The notes below the pieces were generated by a model that was not told the origin of the DNA, ran no database searches, and was given only the letters and a program-made list of their open reading frames with translations. DNA of 58,402 nucleotides from a virus: positions 1 to 58,402 of the IMG/VR virus record IMGVR_UViG_3300030118_002679. One strand, written 5' to 3'. This document shows, piece by piece, positions 50,238 through 56,646 of the stretch. A program made the position numbers and the translations under genes. Each line of letters begins with the position of its first letter. The stretch's first letter is position 1.

Positions 50238-50718
50238 CTATTATGTTTTTAGCCTCGCCTATTTTATGTTCAAGCTCCTCTAATCGTTTTTCTAATTGAT
50301 CTCTACTCATACCTTCTAATGTAGAGTGAGTTATTTGTTTATGATCTACGTATAGTCCAGCTAGTTGACCAGAACGATACTCAGCATTAATGGATGCATT
50401 AAACTGACCCTTGGCTGACGATTGATCTCTTAAATCATCTAATATCTTGTAGCGTCTTAATTTATCTTTCTCGTACTTTTCTTTTTCTTCACCTATTCTT
50501 TTTTCCATATAGCGGCAGATATGAGGATTGATATCTGGGTTCGTAAGCTTCGATGCAAGAACCATGGCACTCTCTCTTGTTTTCGTATTATAACCACTCT
50601 CGATTAACGCATCAGTCTTAGTTATCTTTCCCCAATTGTCTACTAATATATCTATAAACTTTTTTTGTTTATCAGTTAGGTCTTTTATAGATCTCAGTTC
50701 TCTTCTTTTTTGTGCCAT
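50197..50718 (-). CDS. terminase small subunit
   Basis: The 173-aa protein matches Terminase_2-type small subunits: LTDKQKKFIDILVDNWGKIT, a HTH-like DALIESGYNTKTRESAMVLASKLTNP (key SGYNTKT... ASKLTNP at about 40-58), a helical oligomerisation region, and a C-terminal coiled coil (LEKRLEELEHKIGEAK). It should bind the pac site and start packaging with TerL at 53836. It lies on the opposite strand and 3 kb away from TerL, an unusual arrangement. Confidence 0.8.
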   Translation of the reverse strand: MAQKRRELRSIKDLTDKQKKFIDILVDNWGKITKTDALIESGYNTKTRESAMVLASKLTNPDINPHICRYMEKRIGEEKEKYEKDKLRRYKILDDLRDQSSAKGQFNASINAEYRSGQLAGLYVDHKQITHSTLEGMSRDQLEKRLEELEHKIGEAKNIIDVTPDKIETKKSN

Positions 50719-51052
50719 ATTGTTACCGTTTTTTTGTTAAATTTACCATAAAGCACTTACTTAGAAAATAAAAAATAAAAAAAAATTGCAGCAAAAACAA
50801 TCCTCTGTAGCTATTTTTTCCCAAAATCTAGGAATTTTTCCCAAAGTTTTCCCAAAACTATTTCTCTGTAAGGGTATGTATTCTGGGATTTTTTCCATTT
50901 TCCCAAAATATTTGCTTATTCTACGCTATTAATATTTTTTTTTTTCTAAGCAGCTGCTTTATAGAAAAATAAGAATTTAGGAAAAAATACATAAAACACT
51001 TGCATCACTAATTCGATGTGCTATTATAATAGTATAAACAAAGGAGAAATAA
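50719..51052. promoter_or_regulatory. intergenic control region with repeated boxes and a dyad
   Basis: This 334-bp region lies between divergent genes and holds no gene. It contains four copies of TTTTCCCAAA (starting 50816, 50836, 50847, 50898), two copies of CTCTGTA, and a dyad at 50941-50968 (TTTTTCTA with TAGAAAAA arms around AAGCAGCTGCTT). The rightward promoter at 51000-51027 follows. The box spacing of 20, 11 and 51 is near multiples of a helical turn. An origin or operator cluster is possible. Confidence 0.6.
51000..51027 (+). promoter_or_regulatory. promoter with degenerate operator
   Basis: TTGCAT (51000-51005), 16-base spacer, TATTAT (51022-51027); TATAAT at 51025-51030 is an alternative -10. 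The spacer has CAC and GATGTGC, retaining the right half of the palindrome seen at 20342 and 38637. AGGAG precedes the ATG at 51053. Confidence 0.62.
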
Positions 51053-51403
51053 ATGAATAATAAACAATATAAATGGGAAAGCAGCAGTATGATGATAAAA
51101 TCTGTTACTGAAGAATTAGTAAAAAAATCAATTAAAGATGGTTGGGCAGTGAGTGTTTTTCTTGACAGTCACACTTGCATACTTAAAAACAGTAAATGTT
51201 TTGATCAAATTATGTGGAACTTACACCAAGGTTGTTTTGATGGTGAATCAGTACAAGTTTGTATTAGTAAAGGTAATAAAAAAGATTACTGTACTGTACT
51301 TTTAAATCAAGGTTCACCAGATCAAGAAATTTGTCATATTTATTATGATAATTATATTTCTGATTGGTGTTTTAAAACTAATAACGGACAAAAGGAGATA
51401 TAA
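51053..51403 (+). CDS. hypothetical early-type protein
   Basis: The 116-aa protein begins MNNKQYKWESSSM, has six or more Cys residues scattered through it, and ends in a Lys-rich tail. Its start (MNNKQY) resembles that of the protein at 20392 (MNKKQY), and both are behind related promoters. I do not recognise the family. It is followed by the structured RNA. Confidence 0.65.
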   Translation: MNNKQYKWESSSMMIKSVTEELVKKSIKDGWAVSVFLDSHTCILKNSKCFDQIMWNLHQGCFDGESVQVCISKGNKKDYCTVLLNQGSPDQEICHIYYDNYISDWCFKTNNGQKEI

Positions 51404-51410
51404 GCATTTA

Positions 51411-51531
51411 TTGTAGCTCTCTTCGGAGAGTTACGACAAGTGTTTAACACTTGATAAGAGGACACGTTATGTAAACCCTGTCCGTATGTAGAGAGTTTTG
51501 GGATCTACCTGGTTGTAATGTGTCTTCTTAT
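51411..51531 (+). ncRNA. structured RNA candidate upstream of the radical SAM gene
   Basis: Three helices abut with no linker. Hairpin 1 (51411-51436) has 11 pairs, two of them U-G wobbles, capped by C(UUCG)G. Hairpin 2 (51437-51453) pairs CAAGTGT with ACACTTG. Hairpin 3 (51454-51531) has a 17-pair base helix (ATAAGAGGACACGTTAT with GTAATGTGTCTTCTTAT, three G-U pairs) and encloses AACC/GGTT and GTAGA/TCTAC stems. The last base is 16 bases before the ATG at 51548. It may be a regulatory leader or a stable small RNA. I cannot match it to a known family. Confidence 0.7.
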
Positions 51532-51547
51532 GTAATAAAAGGATAAA

Positions 51548-52555
51548 ATGAGTAAATTTGTAAAATTAATACAAGTAGATGGTAAGTTGCCTAATTTAGC
51601 ATTGATGAAATTAAGTTCATATTATAAAGAAAATGGTTATCAAGTAGATTTTACCAGATCAGTTCATAAAGATTTGTTTGATAAGAACTATCACTTTGTT
51701 TTTGCGTCAAGCATTTTTAAATTTAGTAAAAACAGAATACAAAGACTTAAACAAAATTATCCTAAAGCAATAATAGGGGGAACTGGCACTGATGATTGGA
51801 AACTATCTATAGAAGACTATATTGGTGATTATGATAAATATGATTACACAATTTATCCAGAATATAATTTTAGTTTAGGCTTTACCCAAAGAGGGTGCAG
51901 ACTAAAATGTAAATTTTGTGTTGTACCTATTAAAGAGGGAAAAAACAGATCAGTAATTAATTCAGTGTATGATATTTGGAGGGGAGAAGGTTATCCAAAA
52001 AAGCTGCATCTTTTAGATAATGACTTCTTTGGACAACCAGAAGAGCAATGGAAATTAAGAGTAAAAGAAATACAAGAGGGCAAATTTCAAGTATGTTTTA
52101 ATCAAGGCATAAATATAAGATTGATAGACGAAACAGTAGCAGAAAACTTGGCTACTATAAATTTTAAAGATGATTCTTTTACAAGAAAAAGAATTTACAC
52201 AGCTTGGGATAATATCGGAGATGAAAAAAGATTTTTTAAGGGTGTTAACTTATTAGTAAAGTATGGAATAAAGCCAAATCAAATAATGGCATATATGTTA
52301 ATTGGTTATGATAAAAGAGAAACTTGGGATCGCATATGGTATAGATTTAATAAGATGGTAGATGTTGGTGTGTATCCTTATCCAATGGTATATGATCCTT
52401 TACAACAAAAAACAGAATTAAAACAATTCCAAAGGTATGCAGTACGTCAATATTATAGACACAAAACATGGAAAGAATATTTATACTGGTACAATAATAG
52501 AAGTATATCCAGTATGGATCAAAAGAAGCAAATAGATTTATATGAAAACAAATAA
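51548..52555 (+). CDS. radical SAM protein with B12-binding-like N-terminus
   Basis: The 335-aa protein has Cys117-x3-Cys121-x2-Cys124 in QRGCRLKCKFC, the [4Fe-4S] motif. Residues 1-100 resemble the Rossmann-like half found before the radical SAM domain in MiaB- and BchE-type enzymes (LMKLSSYYKENGYQVDF, AIIGGTG). Downstream strands include LHLLDNDFF and IMAYMLIGYD. Related proteins occur in several phage groups without known substrate. AAGGA precedes the ATG. A structured RNA lies directly upstream. Confidence 0.8.
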   Translation: MSKFVKLIQVDGKLPNLALMKLSSYYKENGYQVDFTRSVHKDLFDKNYHFVFASSIFKFSKNRIQRLKQNYPKAIIGGTGTDDWKLSIEDYIGDYDKYDYTIYPEYNFSLGFTQRGCRLKCKFCVVPIKEGKNRSVINSVYDIWRGEGYPKKLHLLDNDFFGQPEEQWKLRVKEIQEGKFQVCFNQGINIRLIDETVAENLATINFKDDSFTRKRIYTAWDNIGDEKRFFKGVNLLVKYGIKPNQIMAYMLIGYDKRETWDRIWYRFNKMVDVGVYPYPMVYDPLQQKTELKQFQRYAVRQYYRHKTWKEYLYWYNNRSISSMDQKKQIDLYENK

Positions 52556-52571
52556 AAAAAAGGAGAATAAA

Positions 52572-52778
52572 ATGAGTAAATTTAAAGATCACTTAATGCA
52601 AAAAGAACAACAGTTAGATGAACAAATTATTTTTATGAATAAGATGATTAACAATACACAATCTGTTATTGATAAATCTAATGATACTTGGATCATAAGA
52701 TATTGGACTAATGTTCGTAATACCCTACAAGAACAACAAAAAGATTTACAAAAACAAAAGACAGGAATTAGTTATTGA
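52572..52778 (+). CDS. small coiled-coil protein
   Basis: I use ATG 52572 (68 aa) with AGGAG 6 bases upstream. An in-frame ATG at 52542 lies inside the previous gene. The protein is helical, with Gln/Lys-rich heptads (QEQQKDLQKQKTG). No family is recognised. Confidence 0.58.
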   Translation: MSKFKDHLMQKEQQLDEQIIFMNKMINNTQSVIDKSNDTWIIRYWTNVRNTLQEQQKDLQKQKTGISY

Positions 52779-52887
52779 TATTCCTTAAACAATCGTTTAA
52801 GGTTGTGTTGTCACCACTATGTGACTATCCTTTGTTGCACCTGGTAGCGTCATTTCTGCTGGGTGCTACTTTTGTAAAAAGGTCATC
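52779..52887 (+). other. structured intergenic leader with alternative pairings
   Basis: CCTTAAAC/GTTTAAGG (52783-52802) forms an 8-bp hairpin with AATC loop. GTCAC/GTGAC follows (52810-52825). Then GCACC (52837-52841) can pair with GGTGC (52862-52866), or GTAGC (52844-52848) with GCTAC (52865-52869); these share bases and exclude each other. There is no T-run for a terminator. The ATG at 52888 follows shortly after. Confidence 0.5.
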
Positions 52888-53298
52888 ATGGAAAAAAATT
52901 TGTGGTCTTCACTTAACCAAATACAAAAGACAGATCCAATGATGTTTTTAATGAGAGTAGAATCTAGTACAATCAACGGAATACCTGACGTTCACGCATG
53001 TCATAAAGGTCATTCTTTTTGGTTAGAGTTGAAATCAAATGATGATAAGAAATATGGCTTATCCAAATATCAAATTATCTGGCAGATAGATTATTTAAAT
53101 GTAGGAGGCAATGTATTCAACTTAGTTTTGGCCCCCTCGCAGAGGGCACTCAAACTTGTGAGATTGAATCCAGCTTTGTTCTCATTTTGTACTGGGTTTG
53201 TGCCGCATGAAAAAAGTTTCCAGGTGCTCGGATCTAAACCGTATAACAAAAAAAATTTACAATCTATAATTAAGTTGGCAAGTGATTCGTGTCGTTAG
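52888..53298 (+). CDS. VRR-NUC-like PD-(D/E)XK nuclease
   Basis: The 136-aa protein has Glu25 (MRVESS), GIPDVHACHKGHSFWLELKS with Asp34 and Glu-x-Lys (ELK at about 47-49), and LSKYQIIWQIDYL. This is the pattern of VRR_NUC-type phage nucleases, which act on branched or flapped DNA. It precedes the late packaging genes and may resolve DNA before packaging. AAAGGT lies before the ATG. Confidence 0.82.
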   Translation: MEKNLWSSLNQIQKTDPMMFLMRVESSTINGIPDVHACHKGHSFWLELKSNDDKKYGLSKYQIIWQIDYLNVGGNVFNLVLAPSQRALKLVRLNPALFSFCTGFVPHEKSFQVLGSKPYNKKNLQSIIKLASDSCR

Positions 53299-53518
53299 TT
53301 CGCATAACTGTTATTATGTTAAAAAAAGGCGTTTGTTCTATCTTTGTTCCGCATGGGCCGTAAAAGAAGGCTCAAGATTTTTTGGCAATAGTCAAGTATT
53401 ATTTTATTTTTTTTTGGGGGTCGCAAAAATTTATGTTACTGTGCGTATAGCTATAGGTTGAGTTGAATACATACATATAGGGAGTAAACATATCGGTTGT
53501 TTTATGTTATAAAAAATT
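53299..53518 (+). promoter_or_regulatory. leader of the packaging operon, possible pac region
   Basis: No convincing gene lies in these 220 bases. They hold a T-run followed by GGGGG (53416-53420) and GTCGCAAAAATTTATG. TGTTATAAA (53505-53513), an extended -10, is placed five bases before the ATG at 53519, with no SD there. The GC/AT contrast just before the terminase genes makes it a possible pac region; no direct evidence for that is seen. Confidence 0.4.
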
Positions 53519-53836
53519 ATGGCAAAAAAATTACAAAAAAATTCTAACTATGCACAATACGATATAAATAATGATGGAACAGTATCTGATGAAGAACTGG
53601 AGCATATGAAAGAAATAAAAAGATTAGAAGGTGAATTAAGAAAGCATAGAGCACAAAGAAGAATGGCGACATTTACTTTAGTTGGTATGGGATTATTCAC
53701 TGCTATGATGTTTATGCCTTTTATGACTGTAGAAAAAATAGATGCTCTTAGTGACATTAGTAATTTGTTTTATATTTCTGGAGCAGGTATTGTTGGTGCA
53801 TATATGGGAGCAACAGCCTGGATGTCAAAAAAATAA
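53519..53836 (+). CDS. EF-hand membrane protein upstream of TerL
   Basis: The 105-aa protein has a canonical EF-hand loop, DINNDGTVSDEE (15-26), with Asp15, Asn17, Asp19, Gly20, Val22 and Glu26 in the six key positions. An amphipathic coiled coil (27-48) leads to two TM segments (about 51-68 and 82-101). Similar proteins are common before terminase genes in marine phages and have no known role. A lysis regulator or membrane sensor would be possible. The ATG lacks an SD; the stop overlaps the TerL ATG. Confidence 0.72.
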   Translation: MAKKLQKNSNYAQYDINNDGTVSDEELEHMKEIKRLEGELRKHRAQRRMATFTLVGMGLFTAMMFMPFMTVEKIDALSDISNLFYISGAGIVGAYMGATAWMSKK

Positions 53837-55308
53837 TGAGTGTTGATCATCTAACTACTGATAGATTAAGACTAAAAGTAGAAAAAGTTTTTATACAACA
53901 TATAAAACTTTGCCAAGATAATTTTTTATATTTTGTACAAGAGATGTGGCAAGATTTTATTTGCAGAAAAGAAAAAGATAAAAGTAAATGGGGTCATCAT
54001 CAAATTATTGCAAATGAGTTTTCTCAAATAGCTAATAAAAGAAAAGGAAGGCTCATAATTAACATGCCTCCAAGACATACTAAATCAGAATTTGCATCTG
54101 TATATTTTCCAGCTTGGATCATAGGGAAGTTTCCAAAATTAAAAATTATGCAAGTGTCACATAACACAGAACTAGCAGTTCGTTTTGGAAGTAAGGTTCG
54201 TAACATAATAGATTCTCAAGAGTACAAACAAATTTTTGGAGATGTAAAATTACGTGAAGACTCTAAAGCTAAAGGAAGATGGGAAACTAATCATGGTGGT
54301 GAATATTATGCAGCTGGTGTAGGGGCATCAATAACTGGTCGTGGTGCAGATTTATTAATCATTGATGATCCACATACGGAACAAGATTCAATGTCTGACT
54401 TAGCTATGGAACGAGCATATGATTGGTATACATCCGGACCCAGACAAAGATTACAACCTGGCGGATCTATTCTTTTGGTTATGACAAGATGGGCCGAAGA
54501 TGATTTGACTGGTAGATTATTGAAGGCTCAAAAAGAACCCAAAGCTGATACATGGAAAACAATATCTTTTCCTGCGATCTTACCAGATGGTAAACCAGTG
54601 TGGTCAGAATATTGGGAGAAAGAAGAATTAGAAAAGATCAAAGCTTCATTACCCATAAGAAATTGGTCAGCACAATATATGCAAGAGCCTACTTCCGAAG
54701 AAGGTGCGATTATCAAACGAGAATGGTGGCAACCTTGGAAAGAGGAATCCATGCCAAACTTAGTTCATGTCATACAAAGTTATGACACAGCGTTTAGTAA
54801 AAAAGAAACAGCAGACTATTCTGCTATTACTACTTGGGGTGTTTTTTATCCAGATGAAGTTACACCTAATATTATTTTGTTAGATGCTTTACGTGGTAAA
54901 TATGATTTTCCAGAATTGAAAGTAGTGGCAATGGATGCGTATAAATATTGGGAACCAGAAAGTGTAATCATAGAACAAAAAGCAAGTGGTGAACCTTTAA
55001 CTCAAGAATTTAGAAGAATGGGAATACCAGTGATACCATTTGTGCCAAGTAAAGGTAATGATAAATTTACCAGAGTAAATTCAGTAGCACCAATTTTTGA
55101 AAGCGGTGCAGTGTGGTTTCCTTACGGAGAAACTTTTTCAGATGAGGTAATAGAAGAGTGTGCAGCGTTCCCTCATGGTGCAAACGATGATTACGTTGAC
55201 AGTATGACCCAAGCACTGTTACGATATAGACAAGGTAACTTTGTTGAACTATACTCTGATTATGTGGACAATGAAGACTTACCACCAAAACAATATAATT
55301 ATTATTGA
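53836..55308 (+). CDS. terminase large subunit
   Basis: The 490-aa protein has the packaging ATPase Walker A-like NMPPRHTKSE (76-85), Walker B ADLLIIDDPH (171-180), coupling motif MTRW (216-219), and nuclease residues QSYDTAF (Asp317), IIEQK (Glu380) and GANDDYVDSM (Asp451/Asp452/Asp455). It is full-length. The classical HK97/P22-type order with portal next supports headful packaging. The start overlaps the gene before by one base (TAATG). Confidence 0.93.
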   Translation: MSVDHLTTDRLRLKVEKVFIQHIKLCQDNFLYFVQEMWQDFICRKEKDKSKWGHHQIIANEFSQIANKRKGRLIINMPPRHTKSEFASVYFPAWIIGKFPKLKIMQVSHNTELAVRFGSKVRNIIDSQEYKQIFGDVKLREDSKAKGRWETNHGGEYYAAGVGASITGRGADLLIIDDPHTEQDSMSDLAMERAYDWYTSGPRQRLQPGGSILLVMTRWAEDDLTGRLLKAQKEPKADTWKTISFPAILPDGKPVWSEYWEKEELEKIKASLPIRNWSAQYMQEPTSEEGAIIKREWWQPWKEESMPNLVHVIQSYDTAFSKKETADYSAITTWGVFYPDEVTPNIILLDALRGKYDFPELKVVAMDAYKYWEPESVIIEQKASGEPLTQEFRRMGIPVIPFVPSKGNDKFTRVNSVAPIFESGAVWFPYGETFSDEVIEECAAFPHGANDDYVDSMTQALLRYRQGNFVELYSDYVDNEDLPPKQYNYY

Positions 55309-56081
55309 GGATAGCCATGAGTAGTAGCAAAAACAAACCTAAACAACCAAAAATTAAATATGATTTTACAGAACAAATAAAACGTAATAATCCGTCATAT
55401 AAATATGATGTTAAATCTATTATCTTAAATACTATGGGTAAGAAAAAAATTAAGAAAAAAAGTGAGGGTGGTGATATTAAAGTAAAAAAAATAGATCCAT
55501 TAAGTGAAAGATTAGATAAAGCTGGAATCAGAGGAGGAGTTGGTAAAAGTTCTAGACCAACTTTAAATAAAAAAGATAAACAAGTGATAGATGCTTTTTA
55601 CAAAGGTAAAGAAGCAAGTAGTAACAAATTAACATCAGATGGTAAAACTTTAGAAATAATGGGTTTAGGAAGACAGAACATAGCGAAAAGAGATAAAGGA
55701 GAGTTTGGTGATTTTAATATTACAGCTAAACCAAGTGGTAGAACAACACAAAGCATATTAAGATATATTAAAAAAACTTTTCCAAAAGACAGAATAAAAA
55801 AAGACGCTACAAAAATGGTAAAGCAAGAAGACAGTTTTCTAACCAGATACTCTGGGAAAAAGTTAAGAGACACAGCAGCAAAGTTTTTAGATAGTAAGAA
55901 TATTAAATATGAAAAAACTGGTGGACCTAGTTCACTCAAAATTACAGGAGTTCCTAAAAGTCAAAGATTAAAACTTATGGATAAAATACAAGCTAATCAG
56001 GACAAAGCTGTTAAATTACCAAAGAAAAAAAATAAAGGTGGACTACTTGTTACACCTAAATTAGCGAAAAGAGGTTTTTAA
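55305..56081 (+). CDS. Lys-rich hypothetical protein
   Basis: The 258-aa protein is very basic, with an N-terminus of SSSKNKPKQPKIKYD and a central domain of helices (TTQSILRYIKKTFPKDRIKK, LRDTAAKFLDSKNIKYEK). The C-terminal end KNKGGLLVTPKLAKRGF is typical of small basic phage proteins. An in-frame ATG at 55317 gives a slightly shorter form starting MSSSKNK. It lies between TerL and portal. No family recognised. Confidence 0.62.
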   Translation: MRIAMSSSKNKPKQPKIKYDFTEQIKRNNPSYKYDVKSIILNTMGKKKIKKKSEGGDIKVKKIDPLSERLDKAGIRGGVGKSSRPTLNKKDKQVIDAFYKGKEASSNKLTSDGKTLEIMGLGRQNIAKRDKGEFGDFNITAKPSGRTTQSILRYIKKTFPKDRIKKDATKMVKQEDSFLTRYSGKKLRDTAAKFLDSKNIKYEKTGGPSSLKITGVPKSQRLKLMDKIQANQDKAVKLPKKKNKGGLLVTPKLAKRGF

Positions 56082-56194
56082 TGATAAAAAAAATCAAAGA
56101 AATTTTTAATAAAATAAAAAAAAGATTATTTGGTAAACTCTGTGAATGTATGCCTAAGAAAAAAAGTAAAAGAGGGAGACCTAAGAAAAAATGA
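56081..56194 (+). CDS. 37-aa AT-hook peptide
   Basis: The frame lies between two overlapping junctions (TAATG and ATGA). The product has an amphipathic basic helix (IKEIFNKIKKRLFGKL, 5-20), a CEC motif and a C-terminal AT-hook KSKRGRPKKK with the core Arg-Gly-Arg-Pro. AT-hooks bind the minor groove of AT-rich DNA, which fits this genome. Position between TerL and portal suggests a packaging or DNA-condensation role. Confidence 0.65.
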   Translation: MIKKIKEIFNKIKKRLFGKLCECMPKKKSKRGRPKKK

Positions 56195-56646
56195 CAAATT
56201 ATCCTAAAGGCACTTTAGCAAGAAGATTATCAGAAGAAGATAATCCTACAGGTTATCCAAGAGGCTCTCAAGCAGATAAAATAGTAAGAGCTGAAAGAAG
56301 AGTAAAAAAACAAAGAAAAGAATCTGAGGATAGAAAAAAGAAAAAGAAAGTCACAAAACCAGATCCAGGGAAAGGCAGATCATTTAATCAAAAGCTATTA
56401 GCGTATGAAACCCTTACTGGAGAAAGTGCTTTACAACCTTTGCAAGATTTAATTAGAGGACCCTCGGCTCCAGATATAGCTGTACCAGATTTAGCATCAG
56501 AAGTACGTGAGGGAGTAGAAGCAAAGAAAGCGTTAATAAGAGCTACACCTAAAATGTATCCTATGTATTATGAGAGAGCTAAAAAAGGTAAATTTGTAAA
56601 AGTAAAAACTAAATTAGGCAGAACAAAAAAAACTAAGTTGTTATGA
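56191..56646 (+). CDS. basic hypothetical protein
   Basis: The 151-aa protein contains two related segments, TNYPKGTLARRLSEEDNPTG and TGYPRGSQADKIVRAERR (each with YP-x-G-[ST] and a basic/acidic helix), so an internal duplication at 1-40 is likely. The C-terminus is Lys-rich. It overlaps both neighbours by ATGA. Function unknown. Confidence 0.62.
   Translation: MTNYPKGTLARRLSEEDNPTGYPRGSQADKIVRAERRVKKQRKESEDRKKKKKVTKPDPGKGRSFNQKLLAYETLTGESALQPLQDLIRGPSAPDIAVPDLASEVREGVEAKKALIRATPKMYPMYYERAKKGKFVKVKTKLGRTKKTKLL

Noticed and set aside
52783-52802. hairpin CCTTAAAC/GTTTAAGG as a terminator
   Set aside because: The sequence after it (TTGTGTTGT) is not a T-run, so it is listed as structured leader only.
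53353-53391. 12-codon frame starting Met-Gly-Arg-Lys-Arg-Arg
   Set aside because: Too short with no SD or coupling; kept out of the gene list.
53400-53445. pac site
   Set aside because: The G-run after a T-run near TerL is suggestive, but packaging start cannot be located from sequence alone.
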